This document shows, one piece after another, positions 42,238-56,519 of a stretch of DNA of 64,000 bases. The translations under genes and the position numbers were made by a program. The first letter of the stretch is position 1. Each line of letters begins with the position of its first letter. This DNA comes from Amia ocellicauda (Eukaryota; Chordata; Actinopteri; Amiiformes; Amiidae). Location: NCBI RefSeq assembly GCF_036373705.1, contig NC_089866.1, positions 8,199,501-8,263,500 on the forward strand. The letters are read 5' to 3'. The notes under the pieces are model-generated. The model saw only the letters and a list, made by a program, of their open reading frames with translations, was not told the DNA's origin and ran no database searches.

Positions 42238-45200
42238 TCAGTATCCCTCCTCTTCCTCCTCTTCCTCAGCTTGCCTGCGTGCGAGCATGGCCTGTATCAG
42301 TGCGCTGGAGGCGGGGGGCACTGTGCCTTCTTCCTGGAAGGGCTGCCTCTCAGACACTGACAGGGAGGGAGAAGCAACATGTAATCAAGGGTATTAAGAC
42401 TGAAGACCCTGCTGTAGGAAAAAGCGATCATGAAAGCACTTACCCCCATAGTAATCTGGGTCCACTTGGTCTTCTCTCTGGAAAGTGCGTAAGGGAGCTG
42501 GCTGCAAGGAACATAGCGTTTAAAAAATTGTAAGTAAACCTTGTGTGCAGTACGTATGTAGAGTCCACCCCACACAAAACTCATCTCTGATAACTGAAAG
42601 TTAACACTGACGTCCTGATCTGATTCAAAGTTATGATATGGGTTCCAGACTTAAACCTGAAGTGACCATGAAGGCTGGCTAGTGGTTGGATGGATCAGGA
42701 TCAGAGGACAGGCTACTTGGGGGCGGCCGTGGGGTCCCTGGTACGTGTGCAGGAAGCAGCGGCTCTGTCTCTGCTAGTGCTGGCTCAAGGGTTTGGATTG
42801 TGCTGTTCCTGCCTCCAGGTCTCGCCTTTGGGCTGGGTCACAACACCCTGCCTCCTCACCGCCGCCTCTGGGATGTCTGCTGCCAGCACTGCACCCTGGT
42901 TCTCACCCGGGCTTCTCTGGGCCTTTCGTACTCTCCCGGTCTGGCCCTGTTTGGCCTTGCCGCAGTTTCATCACCCTGGCCCTCTCCTGCTCTCTAATCC
43001 CCTGACCCCACAGCTTCCCCCTCCTGGCCCTGTGCCCTGCCGCTGCCTGGCCCTGGGGGTCCCATCTCTCTGTCACACACGACACCAGTCAACAGGCCTC
43101 CAGCCCTGGGCCCCTGCCTCCCTTCCCTACCCTTGACCTTGCCTGGGCTGTGGTGGAACTGCAGGAGGGAAGGTACTGCTTTACTCCTTTTTTCCTACCA
43201 ACTCCTCACTGGCATAATAACATCCATCTAAAATATCTGTTTCCACCCTTTAAAGAGTTATTGCCTGGCATTTTTCAGTTGATCTTCTCCCACAGGCGCA
43301 CAAGCCCTGAATTCTTACCCCAGGGGGAACACTGAGCGGAGCCTGCGCCGCACTCTGCGTCCTCTGGTCAGGCCGTCGGAGCGGCTTCGTCTGCTTGGAG
43401 CTCTGCAGCCGTTTCAGCTTCTCCAGGAGAAAGTGCTTGTCCTTCCCCTCCTGAAAACCAGACAGAGGAAGGTGGGAGAACAGTGCAGCAGAAAAGAAGA
43501 AAGGGTTTTCAGTTCAAATGTTCTGTGTAGGTCCTTTACATTTCATTTGAAGGGGGAGGGAAAAAAGCACAGTCAAGACTCACATTAATGATTTGCTCTC
43601 GCAGGAGGAATATCAACATTTTACGTCCCCGCACAATCTGCCAGTTTACGTATATCAGGATTCTGGAGAAAGGGGAGAGGCTGGTCAGAAACAATGTGCA
43701 TAACCTAACAATTCAACTGTAGATTTTTTGCATCAGAGCCTTTTTTATAAAACCCCAGCTATATTATGTGTGCACTGGTTTCCAGCAGTGCTAATGCTAA
43801 GAAATAATGAACACAAGGCGTTGGACGAACTATACTCTTGCCAACCTAGTGTAAGGTCAACAACTTGCAGCATGCATAGGGTTCTTGAAGAGCAAAGATG
43901 TCAGCAATGGGTCAATACTGCTTTAGTCCTGCTGTGGGAAGCTGGGCTCCTGCTTTCATGCAGATGACTCCAGTTTGTGCTCTCTTTAAAGCCAGCCCAT
44001 TCCTTATCATGACAGGTGTTTCAGAGATGGACGGACGGGGGGCAGGTACTCACAGGATGATGAGGGTGAGGATGAGGAAGAAGAGCGCACTCTGGATGAG
44101 GTTGTTGTAGATCCACACCGCCCAGCGGAATTCGGGGAAGATATTCACCCTCTCCATCCACTTGGACACTGCCTCGAAGGGTAAGGACAGCCCCCGGAAC
44201 GGGCCGCAGTACGGGGAGGGAGTGCGTCTGCAGAGGGAGGGGGTGGTTATAGCAGGTGGACAGACAGGACAAGACTCCCCCCAACAGCGTCCAGCATCCC
44301 AACCTCAGGCAAACAGCCCCCTACCTCCACATGGTGACCGCCACGAAAGATAGCACCCCCACGAATGAGGGGAAGAACAGCAGCAGGATGAATATGGTCT
44401 GTATCTGCGCCGCGCGGCCCGAGCGCCGGGGGGGCTGACAGTTCTGCATCAGGCTCACCTGAGAAGTAGAGAGATAGGTGAGGGGTCGCCCCTTCAATGC
44501 TAGCTAGTGATAACTGAAGCTCCTGGTGGCATCTGCATGAGGTTGGGTTTGCTTAAACTTCACTTATGCAGTGATACTTTGTTTGTTGTTGTACAGATGA
44601 CTGGTTTCACCTTTTTTGAAATGTGGAGTATGTTAGGATTTAAAGCAGGATTTTTAATAGTTAGTATTATAAATGTCTCATTCTGTGGTTGAGGAAAGGA
44701 TTAACAAAAATCAACTCCAGCGAGTCTTACCTTCTTTAGGTAGAAGATTAGGAACAATTTGATGATCTGCATAACAGGTAGCAGTGGAGCAAAGTAAATC
44801 CCAATCCTACAATGAAAGTATAAAGGAATGAAGGGTTCATTCTAATAATACATGTATGGTTACATATTCTCAAGCACAGTTCAGGTTGGTTGGTTAACTA
44901 CTAGCCTAATGCATGTCTCCTTTAATTTTGAAAGGAAATCTGTTAATTTATTTCTTTCTCTTTTCTAAAATATGTTTGATGTGCAAAACTGCATTGTAGA
45001 AGGTATGCACACACATGAAGGTGTGTACTTTCTATAGGACCTGCAGCACTCAAATGGGTCACAGGATGGCAGTAGAGTCATAGAGTAGAGTAGTGACTTC
45101 ATCAGACCTGTAGAAAACGTGAATGCTTCATCACAGATTGATATGAGCTCTCCATGCTATGGTTTAAAGTTTGCCATCTTCAAATATAATTTTGCCACTG

Positions 45201-47567
45201 TGCTGGGCGGTCCAACAGTGCAAGTGCAAAGGTGGACAGCTTACCAGGCAAGCGTCTGGGCGTAGATGAGGTCCAGAACGTTCCGCCCGATGTCAAACTC
45301 CGGAACCCCAAGGCTCTTTGCACACCGTGTGCCGATGATTCTGCAGGAACCGGGAGGAGAAAGTTACAGCACGCTACAGACCCATATTGCTGCTGGAATG
45401 CTCAGTCTTGCATCTATTTCCTTTTAAAAGCAAACTAAAATCTGACCACTCAATTCCAAACACATGATCTTCCCTCAACGAACAAGAGAAATGATAAGTT
45501 GCCTTGAAAACTAAAAGTCAGATGATATGTATCACATCTGCATTGCTGTGTCTAATGAACCCAATATAGTGTGGACTCTACACACACAGGAGATCTCATT
45601 GCTGAGAGATTCTCACAGGTGAAATGGGAAAATGGAAATGTGCCATTTCACGGCCCAGGCAGAAAGGATTCTGTCACTCACCTGTGCAGGAACTCCCCAA
45701 AGAAGGAGCCCAGGAGACAGAAGAGGAAGTCAATCATGATGAGTCTGTACAGGTCTTGCCCGACAAAAGACTCCCAGCACTGTGTGAAAAGGACAGATAC
45801 GGACATGCAAGAACATCACAACATGGTAAAATGGTCAGACACTAGATACACTGACTTTTTATTTTGCTTTTGAGTTGTGAATCTAAGTGGATTTTAGTCC
45901 ACCAGTAAATAATGGTATAACGCTGCTGAAAAGGTCTCTGACAATTTGTTGAATGTGTGAAAAAAACAATTCCTAAACCATTCCGTTAAACAAAACAATG
46001 AATAACCCAGGACCTGTTCATGTAAGATAATTCTGCGATTGATTCCTCCAGGTGGACTTTATTGCTATTAAGGTATCCAATCCAGTACATTTTTTTTTGT
46101 GGGAAGTAGGTGGACTGTTCTGCTTCCTTAGACAAGCACATAGGTGATAGGTGATAGAATGGAAGAACACAGAACCCACCCCAATATTGGACTCGGCGAC
46201 CTTCTCCAGCCAGTAGTAGCACAGCACCCCCAGAATTGACATCTTGAGTAACACGTTCCTGATAGAGAGAGAGGGGCAGACAAGGAAGATACAAGGCAGA
46301 TGAACACATGGATAAACAAACTGGAGATTCTACTCGAACGTCATCTAGGCGGCAGGGAGAGGGATGGGGGATGCAGTAGGAAGAGGGTGAACTTGTAAAT
46401 CAGACCTTATGATGAGTGCGTAGATCTGGTGGCGTGCGATGGTGAAGGGCTCCATCTTCCTGAGCAGTGTGTAGAGCAGCGGGACCAGCAGATTGATGAG
46501 CGACACCACGATGGGTAGCAGTAGAGTGGCGGCCTCCTGCTCTGGACTGTTGGAGTCTGTGATCAGCTGAGAGCGCAGGGTCACTTTAATAACTTATGAG
46601 GTTAAACATTATGTTTTGTGACATTTGTGACTAGCAGAATCGATTCACTTTTATTTTGAAGGCTGGAACATCAACCAATATCCTAATGCATCATGTGACA
46701 ATGCTGGGAGTGTACACAGGGCAGAGAGAAGAAGCCCTGAAAACACTGGGTGGCTTTCTCCAGAGTTCTGACCTCAATCCCACAGAATAAAGGGGAACGA
46801 GAAAGAGACTAGACAAGTTTACATTTCCTGCTTCCCTTCATGAACTACATTGTGGGAGGAATGGCAATATTGCCTCTAGTGGCTGAGATTTTCTGATCTG
46901 AGTCTGCTGCTATGGCTTTCTGGTGTGGAGACCTCCATCCTGGCAGTGCAGTGAGGGGAGCAGCCCGTGGTTCAAACTGACTGTGCTAGTTCGGGTGGGG
47001 GGACATATGGGGCAGCCCAGCAGCAGAACTTACCTTCAGGTTGAACTCACATAGGAAGTAGACTGCGCTGCAAGAGCCCACTGCTAGACTGCTGGAGATG
47101 AACCAGGCAGCCAGGTGGATCCCAAAATGCTGCAGTTTCTCTGAGATGGACAGGACAGCCTGTAGCTGGACCCTCTCAGATAGGGTCTCCTAAGGAGGGC
47201 GGGGGGGAACAGACAATGAGAAGTGTGAGGTTCTGGGAGCAGAAAGTGTTACATTCCTTCATGATTAGAAAGCCCATTTTTATCTTCTGATGCATGCTGG
47301 GTACAAGCCTCTTCGATATCTGGACAGGTTCATGACTTAGCTCTGGGTACAAACTTGCTTGACACCTATTGGTTTTTCAATTAAAATCACACAATCTGTG
47401 TAGCCGGTCTCGCACCTTGAGCTGGACATGGAGGTTGCTGCGCCGGAGCTGCACAGCCCTCTCATTCACCACGCTGAAGTCCCAGCTGCACAGAAGATGT
47501 GAGGCGCTGCCTGCCACCTCACCTGCCAGCACAAAGTTCTCCCGGAAAGAGTGTGCCGCACTGCCCC

Positions 47568-47613
<46 letters not shown>

Positions 47614-50600
47614 AGTTCAATACCTTACAAACAAACAGAAGAAGTCTGTATGGCTGGAGTAGTCAAGTGTTGGATCTTCTGATCCCTTCCTGGGTGCAAA
47701 CAGCACCTTGACTATAATTGTTTTATTTCAACCAAATCTGTGCTTGCAGTGGGTTGGATTGGAAGGTCCAGTATTACACTCCCCGAGTCCCAACGTGAGA
47801 AAGCTCTGCATACAGATTGGTCTCAGACTGGTCACTGATATGAACTCTGACCTGTATATGAGGCTGAGGCCACACAGCACCAGGTAGGCCCCCATGGTGA
47901 AGAAGTAGGACAACTGCATGTCATACTGAGGCAGGGTGCTGTTCTGGCTGGCGCTGTGTCCCGACACTGAGCTGTTAGTGTAGGACCCATAATACAGCAC
48001 CGTTTGGTTGAAATAACCCTGTGGAAAAAGGCATTGGAAACTTTTAAAGCAGAATCACAGCAAACTATAAATACAATTTATTGCCAACACAACGGGACCA
48101 AGACGTCCCCCCTTAAACCCCTCCATGTGCCCCTATGTAGACTAGAGGTAACAGTGGTGAAACTCACAGCTCCAGTGAGGATCTCTAGGCCTCTGAACCC
48201 CACGCTTCCCCCTATTGGTGGGTCCAGCAGCTGTGGCACGGTGATGAAGCCAAAGTTCACCAGGAAAGAGAAGACGTTGAACATGAGCAGCCACCTGAGG
48301 AAGATGAAGTAGGAGAGGACACTGGAGCCAAACTTGCCCCCAATCTCCTTCAGGGTGCTGTGCCACAGCACCAGAACCTGCCGCACTGCCGACACCTGGG
48401 TTGCAAACCTGCGGAATGACTGAGAAAGAGATGGGGAAGCTTTCAGAGGTATGGATTGACTGCTGGATCATATGCATCTCCATGCATCATTTCAATATTT
48501 CAGAATCCCTCGGCAGTTGAAAAACCAATACAACCCTCCCATGAGTAGAGGAGAAATGAAGAACACTACTAAAAGCCTTACTGATATCTAGAAAGCATGT
48601 GAATTCCTGAGAGTTGCAGAGCGTCCTGCCTGTTACAGACTCTTACCACAGAGACCCTGCTGCTGCAGTCTGTACAGCATGTTAGCTGCAGCCGTCTCTT
48701 GGATGTCTTGAGCAGAAGCACTTGTTTCCTGGGGAGAACGGAGAGCATTCAGCAAGAACTATACTATGAATTGCACTATGCGTAGTAACATTTTCTACAA
48801 ATAAATATACAATTCAATAAGCAATCCACTGATTGATTTGTACATTTCACATTACAGAATTGTGCCTTTGAACTCTAGAATGATGGTATATAGCTTTTAA
48901 AAAACTGACTTAAGGTTGATGGTCTCATATTATTAGTATAGTAATAAATAATATGGTCAGTAATTTGTTTAAACCCAGAAGTTTTCTAAACAGAATATGG
49001 AAATGTTGCTTTATTTAGAAGCGAAACAAAAACACATCTGATAAAGTAACCATGTTTTTTGTTGTGTGTCTTAATACGATAAATATTAACAGCCTGGGGT
49101 TTTCATTTGGGATTTTTATCATTTGTCAGATACACCATAAGACAAACTAATGGAACTGTAAAAATATGGCACATTGTTTAACATGCAGTTAGTACAGAGA
49201 ATGGAAACCATCTGTATTTGTGTACAGGGTTCATGTGTTGGGGACAGGAGAGATACTGTCCATTTATTTTCGGCTACTTAAAATATCCTTAAAGTTACTC
49301 TCCCTTTAAAAAACGTATTATGGATTAAATATAAGTAGTTTGCAAAACCTAGTTATGGAAATTATCGAGTGATTATCATAATTAATACTAAACAACCCAA
49401 ATTATATTAGATTCAGAAAAGTAATAAAGGTTCAGCTTGTTAATGGCTACGTGAGCATGTTTACCTATGGTGGGCCTCTCTCACCTGGAAAACACTCAGT
49501 TCACTTCAGTTTATCTAACTAAATATTTACTCAAAGGGGGAAGGTAAGTGTGGAGAATTAAACCTAATAAATGTGAGAAGATCTTTACTTTGACTGTGAC
49601 TACATTAGTGATAGGAACTCAATAAAGACACCATTTGTCTGTTTGCATAGATTTTGCTTACAGCACGGAAATTAAACTGGAGTGGCTTATAAAAAAAAAA
49701 TAGATGTGGGTGACCTTTAAGCTACAGCTTGGGGTTTGTTCTCACCTGATATTGCTCTTGTCCTTGAGGCTCCAGGGCAGCTGACGGATGGCGCGGATCC
49801 TGTCCCGTGTGGACTTGTCTGCCAGCTCGGCCACTAGGTCTCGCTCCTCTGTGATGAAACCAGCAGTGGGTTCAGGATGCACTCATACTGGTACTCTCCA
49901 CTTTCATTACACCTCACCGCTATTCCTCTATGGCGCGGGGGCTCACCTTCCTCGATCTCCTGTTGGAAGTCCTCCTCGCTCAGCCCCAGTTTGCCCAGGG
50001 CTGTGGCACTCATGGTACCAATTGGGAACAGACTCCTTCTCCGAGAGGCTCGCCGCCGCATTACACTGCCCGCTGTTGGCACAGCACAGGCATTACAAAT
50101 GAGACTGTGTACCCAACTACATTGAAGTATAAATGTATGGTTCAAGCTACGGTAGGGGCCAGTTTTATGGTTGGGGGTGGTTATTAAAAACTGCATACTT
50201 AGAAGTAACTGGGAAAATAGTCCTGGTTTAAGTGCTATCAATGACACAAGGTTTTTGAAAATCTAGAAATGGAAGATCACATGGCCCACCCAATTGATTG
50301 CGAGGCAGGTTTGACCAGTATAGATGTTATATTTTATCTTTTTATTTTTCATTTCTATGTCAAGTTATGCTGGGAGTGTAAACAGTGGTTCAAAGACAAC
50401 ATTGTTTAATATAGACCATGGAACACCTGTGGAATCATCTGTCTTGGAAAGTGACAGTAGAGACCAATATCGGTGTATAAATGCATAAACTAGAATCATG
50501 ACTTGTTGATGAGAGCCAGGAAACAAAAAAATAGACTTTGCACTTAAACACAACACAGTCATGGGCAACATCCCAATGTTAATTAATAATTACTGATTGG

Positions 50601-53600
50601 CATGAAGAAATTAGGCTGTTCTATTCCCTTTAGCACTCTTTTTCAGTTCAATATTTATCTCCCTGTGTTCACTGAAACTTACAGCACATAGTTAAACATG
50701 TCATTAGCTGTTTTATATAGAGTTTCATATAGATCTAGACTTTCATATGCTTGTCTTCCAATGTTTAATCACTACCAATAAAATAAAAGCAGTGGATTAT
50801 GGTCAATGTTTAACTCAACTTGTGTGAAAATTATTTGAAGGAAACTTAAATTGTTTAATAAAACACTGGCAATTCTTGTGGAAATACATTTCAGTACTCT
50901 TTATCCTACATTCCCGGCACATACACAAGGAATGAGGAAGTTGTTTAGTTACCTGAAATGGGCAGCACCACTCTCTTAGCTTAGTAACCGTTTCCTTATC
51001 TGAATAAATGTTGTTTTCCCAACAAATACACACAATCAAAGTGAGTGACCACTGTGACACTTGTGTCAGGTTTTGAATGGTTTTCACTCTAGAGAAGTAT
51101 TTCACCTGCTACTGAGGTAACAATCATACATGCCAAAGAAACCCTAGCCAACTTTGAACCAAGCATGCCCCAGTGTTCCTTTGGCCACTGTAACTTCAAT
51201 CTTAAAGAGATTTCTGCACTATATGACACTAACAACATTTGCAACTGGAGTTTATTTTGATCTAAAAAAAGCCTAGTTCTTAGTATCATTAAGTAATTGA
51301 ATTGCATTTACTGGCATGATTGGGTTGAAGGAAACTAATGGAGAAGCCTTAATTGGAACCATGACTCAAGGAAAATCTCCTGTCCTCTATACAAAGTCCA
51401 GCTGAATTGGATTTATATTGATGGCTGCCTTTTACATGTACTTCACCATGAAGAAACTTTATTCAGCTAAATAAGTGTTGGATGTCCTTGTCTTAGTTGA
51501 AGACAAGACCCTTTGCCCCGGAGCAGTTAATCATTGATGTTGCTGCGATAAGACAGGATCATGCTGTTTGTGCTGTTTGGCATTTAGTCACTATGTGTGG
51601 CCCTGGCAGCTCTACTGGGTGGAGAAGGGAGAGGGAACCCATTTGTGATTATGAAAGATTTTATTAATGGTCAGCAATGTTTAGACTTAAGTCACTGAGT
51701 TTTGTTTTGCTTCATACAAAAGACTAAACAAAAGTGTCTTGGGATGGATGGTAGGATATTTATTATCAGTGCTATTGCCACATATTTTTTCAGCACATTT
51801 CCTGTTCTTCAGCTGGCGTGAGTCACGATTCCACTTACTGCTGGCCCTCCTCATTATCATTCTATTTAGCCATGAGATTAAACAGTGGTTCAAAGGCTGG
51901 CACAGGCTAGGGTGAGCTACATTTTCAATGGTTACGATTTAAATTGCAATACTCAGAGCATCCATCTAATGCCCTCCTGAGTCTCACCTCTCTCTGCCGA
52001 ATCAGGCTGGTCCTGGTAATTCATGGGGTGTTCTTGACGCCAATTACCAAAGGAGTTGTAGTCCATGACCGTGTCATTTTCGAACCCTAGGTTGTCTGAA
52101 GACATGAGGGGAGAAGGACAGAGGGAGAGGGAGATCTGAGGGGTAGGGCTGAGGTACAAAGACAATCTTATCACCTCAACATTGGAGTGAACGATAGAAC
52201 AGGGCAGTTAATCCATTCTTCACTATTTTGCGGGATTTGGAGGTTGGTTGCTGGATGTGGAAGAGGGCTCTTGCTTTGTGCAGCTGCAGTAGAGTATGAC
52301 AGGGAGGCGTCCTAAAGTAGGAACTTGTTGTACAATGCTGGTCAATAAAAAAACTTCTAACATGAAACAAATGGGATCATACACATCAGTCAAATATATC
52401 TGTGGGTAAGCACTCCTGTATAACTGTAAGATCGCTATGTTTCTGAATTCAGCTCGTTTGCCTTTCCAGTCTTTAGAAAAACAGATGTCTCTGTTAATGA
52501 TTCTCTCGGGGGCTGCTTGTTCAGCCAGTTACAATTATCCATCCTTTTCTATGTTGTTGTTAAATATATGACCAGGAAATATCTTCACAACCCACTGGGA
52601 TTGTTAGCCAGCAGTGCAATCAGGTCATTGTGTGTGGGCATATTAAAAGAAACTGGAATACCATTAATCTACCTCCAGCACCCTTTGGGCGATATTCATA
52701 AAACATTCAACACCTGTTTCTAATTATGGAAAAAAACACAAATAACTGTTAAAACTTTAGAGTGTTAATTTGAATTAGGGACAGGAAATCAAATGCCTTT
52801 TTTTGTATTGTGTATAATATTTCATCTTTTAAAATGGGGTGGTAAATTGAACACTGTATTTTATGAACATGGGTTTTTATGAACTTGCACAGTAGTTACA
52901 CCCATATGTTTTACAAGAATGTCTGTCTAAAGTGTATGACCTTTCATAATACATTGTCTAGGGTTAGTGGGGTTTAAATAAGTACTGAACATAGTGTATT
53001 TCAATCACAGCTAATATTCTCCTAAGACTTTAAAGAAGCTAAGGCATAAACTAAATGCAAACTTTGACCTACAGGCAAAAAGCAAAGTACAAACCTGTAT
53101 CCTATTGCTTTTTAGTTTATTGTCATAAGCCACTATCTACGATTTATAATCCAAAACACGATAGTCTGTAACTTCTGTTTCACAAGTTTTTATTTGGTCT
53201 AGCCCTAAGCCTTTTTCTTTTTAAGATATGACAACAGCCAGTATAAGATGTCGTCTTGTCTTGAGTGTGCCGTGCTGCTTCGTGCCCTTCTCAGCTGACT
53301 CACCCTGGCCACGGTGGTCTCTGGTGGGCATGGGTCCCAGAGGCAGGTACTGAGTTGGACCCCGGGCTCCCTGCCCTCTGCCCCAGGGGTGTGGACCTCG
53401 CTCCTCATCATAAAGGGGTCCGTCGCTGGCATAGGGATTCTCGTGCTGAGACCTCCAGGAGGGGCTGGGGAGGGGAAGGGAACATAAAATTAGTATTACA
53501 TCAGAAACAGTGCAGATAAGAATCAGTAAGGCATTGTGGACTGATGGCCAGTACTTCTTGTTACTGTCTGAGATCATGTTAGCATATGTGAATAGATTAC

Positions 53601-54207
53601 ACACAAAGTCACTTAAATCACCTTTTTGTTTTCAGATGAGAGCACTTCTAATGGAAAGCTACATTAATAATAATAGCTGCAGAAATCCAACCCCTGAGGC
53701 CTGCGGTTTGCCAGCCCTGGAGTTGTGGGATTTAAAGACTGACAGCTTGGGGTTTTAGCAGCACACATTTATGCCTTAAACACTCTTCTAAGATCACACA
53801 AACGTTTCACTGTTCTGAATGCCTTCAGGTTGTTTGTATAAGTGTGTGGTTTGCATAGAAAGCAAATGTAGAGTACATCAATTTTCACATCAAAATAAAT
53901 GACTGAGAAACTTCACTGATTTGATTAGCTTCCATTACAGTGACAACTGAATTTAAATTAAACCAATACGATTTTCAATAAACACCTTTGAACGTTATGA
54001 GACTTAAAATCTCAGGCCAAGACAGGTGACGGCATATATCCTGCATCATACTATAAGAATGTTTCGGGAATGTGTCTTTCTGACGATCAGAATTGGAGAC
54101 CCCCTGCCCTGTGAGACAGTGATGTACCCCCACCTCCTGTCCATTTCCAGGGTGTCAGATTGGTGGTACCCCGGGTTGAGCACCCTGTCTCGGGAGTAGT
54201 GTGACAT
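42238..54207 (-). CDS. tmc5: Transmembrane channel-like protein 5
   Basis: TMC proteins are multipass membrane proteins related to the hair-cell channel subunits TMC1/2; the TMC5 role is poorly known. Coding exons, minus strand: 54207-54134 (exon begins 54311), 53464-53304, 52095-51988, 50072-49947, 49848-49746, 48728-48647, 48419-48168, 48018-47852, 47560-47416, 47189-47034, 46566-46406, 46258-46180, 45779-45682, 45340-45245, 44806-44731, 44458-44325, 44227-44054, 43662-43584, 43450-43319, 42501-42444 and 42356-42238. Phases agree; 859 residues. The TMC signature begins [13 protein letters not shown] (539-551). [14 protein letters not shown]-type [10 protein letters not shown] and REQIIN match TMC5 better than other TMCs. 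The N-terminus holds short Asn-Pro-Tyr/Asp motifs ([13 protein letters not shown]), like a reduced form of the mammalian repeats. The C-terminus ends in a Glu run. The start codon is uncertain. Confidence 0.9.
42502..43318 (-). other. tmc5 C-rich intron
   Basis: This 817 bp intron has a C/T-rich plus strand between 42700 and 43140. The plus-strand open frames here are Leu/Pro/Ser-rich and look like by-products of base composition. Confidence 0.6.
47571..47611. repeat. (GA)n microsatellite at a tmc5 splice acceptor
   Basis: About 20 GA units on the plus strand, i.e. (CT)n in the sense of tmc5. The array ends 11 bp before the first base of the exon at 47560 and so supplies its polypyrimidine tract. 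Confidence 0.95.
48729..49745 (-). other. tmc5 intron
   Basis: About 1 kb of AT-rich intron with no recognised element. Confidence 0.65.
50073..51987 (-). other. tmc5 intron
   Basis: 1.9 kb of AT-rich intron. Short open frames only; nothing recognised. Confidence 0.65.
52096..53303 (-). other. tmc5 intron
   Basis: 1.2 kb of AT-rich intron with nothing recognised. Confidence 0.65.
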
Positions 54208-54311
54208 GCTGAGGCGTTCCTCCCTCCGTCTCTGCTGCTCTCCTCTCTCACGGTGCCATGGGCTCACTTGGACGTGCCGCCGGATCCCCGTGCCGACTGT
54301 TCCGGGCTGGA

Positions 54312-56485
54312 CTGGTTACAACAGGAAAGTCTCAACCTATGAAGTATAGCATGGGCTCCAATAAATACTAGTCTGTTCTCATTAAAGATTAATATATTTT
54401 TTGAGTTACTCACAGACTATCCAGTCTCTTCTTTCCCCACCAATATTATTCTGTCAGTTTGGTTTACTAAATTCATATAGATTTATTTAAACACATTGTT
54501 TTCACTATGGAATGAATCTGGAAGAAAGTCTGCATAGCAAGTATATTCTCCTCTCTGGGATCACATTACCCAGAGACCTGCCCTTTCACAAAAACAAACA
54601 CTTTTAGAAGACCTATACGCAAATACAGGGACTATTGTTGGTAGAAATAAAATGCTCCCATACCTGCACCTCAAAGGAGAGAATGCACACGCCTGCGTGT
54701 ATTCAGGAGGTAACCCAATTCCCCTCCTCTCCCACAGCAATGCATTATGGATTAATTAGTGGGATCCTGTTTCATTTAGAATAGCTCTAATGTCTTTGTA
54801 TCTCACAGAAGACAAAAGAGCCGAGCCACTGAGAAGAAATATTTATTTGTTCTTGTTCTCTTCCCCCAGCTGCTGGAAGCCATGGAGCTTTCTTAGAATG
54901 GTTATTTTTCCAGATTTAAAACATGTTTTACAGGATTGAACTCAAATTTCCGGGTAAAAAGTGTTTTCTATTGATCAAGGAAGTTCTTTTTTTCTGCTAG
55001 AGTGCTAGAGTGGGATACGGAAGGATAAAGAGCACAATGCAAACAGTGTAAAAGTGCAGAACGTCAAAGATTAATGAGAGGGAACACGTACACATGGACC
55101 TAGATATCGAAGCAATATCCTGTTTACTCATACTAAGTAAAACAGGTGGGCTATTTATATTTATTAAGCCATCGTGAATACACATTTGGTCAACAACATA
55201 ACCTAAAGCATGTAAATAGACATATTTGTTTATTGACAAGTCATAAGCCCTCCAAAGAATCCATTAAAAGCAAATACATAAATAAACAGCAATATTAAAT
55301 ACAGCTCCTATACAATACCCTGGAGTCATTTGTCACACATGGAGCTTTAGAAGGCAAACATTCGGAACAAGCTGTCAAAAGCACAGAACAATGTAATGTA
55401 AATCCACATCTTTGTGTACAGTTACCATGGCAGTTATTCTTGTTTATTTATTTTCACTTCAGTATCTGTGTAATTACAGGACGGCACTATTTCACCATGA
55501 AAAGAGAGAACCCAATGATCTCCTAAAAAAAACTTTGTCTCTCTCACGCCACATGTGGATATATTTTACAAAGCTTAGGTCTAACAACATTCGCACAATA
55601 TTGTAGCTGTGACAGTCAGATTACATTTGCTATTGTTTAAGTTAATATATAAGTTAACATAATATTTGATTAACTACTTTCACATTGTTTAAGCAAACAG
55701 CTGCTTTTCCTTGATTTTACAGATAGGCATCAAAGTTACCTCATTAAACAGTGCTGCTTAATTAGATAATGGAGGTAGGGCTGACTTTACAGGATTTGCT
55801 TTACTGATTCAGACTCCACCTCACAACCAGGAAATCAGACCATTCGTGTGGGATTTCATGTTTTCCAGTCTCCTAAGCAGTGGTGTAGCTGAAGGGGGGT
55901 GGGGGGCACTTGCTGCCTCCAGGTTGTTAATGTAATACTATTGAGAACATTTGAAGAGTCTGAAAATACTCTGGCATGACTCTATTGGTTGATGTTGATT
56001 TTTGTATGTATTCAGCTCTGGTGAGTGTGGTCAGAAGTAGACTATAGGTAGCTAACATGCAACAAGGTCTAATTTGCATACAAAAATTATGTCTGTGCTT
56101 TTATGATGCCTGTATTACATGATTATTACTTTACAAAGCAGTCAAGAGGGAGACAAGCCTAGCAGACAACTGAGACCCACAGTAAAGCGTACCTTATCAA
56201 ATATGGCGTGTTGTTTGGAATTCTCTAACCCTGCTTACATAGTAAGCAGCACAGTTTGTACTGACATTAAACTGCAACCAAACTGCAAAGTGAATAGTCA
56301 CAAATGCCTTTATATTAATCTATGACGATATAATTATCATATACAGCATCTTGGCCCATTCGCTTCTCCTCAACTCCATCTCCTGCTACAGGTCTGCCTT
56401 TCTATAATGGTTTACGCAAAGACAGTGATGACAGTGAGGAAGTCCTGTACGAGCCCACTACACTCACTGTATTGTGGCAAGGTGT

Positions 56486-56519
<34 letters not shown>

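Noticed and set aside
42690-43136. 148-codon plus-strand Leu/Pro-rich frame
   Set aside because: Lies in a C-rich tmc5 intron on the opposite strand; composition explains the open frame.
46865-46885. CTCF-like CCACTAGAGGC in a tmc5 intron
   Set aside because: One base short of the core (GAGGCA rather than GAGGGCA); too weak.
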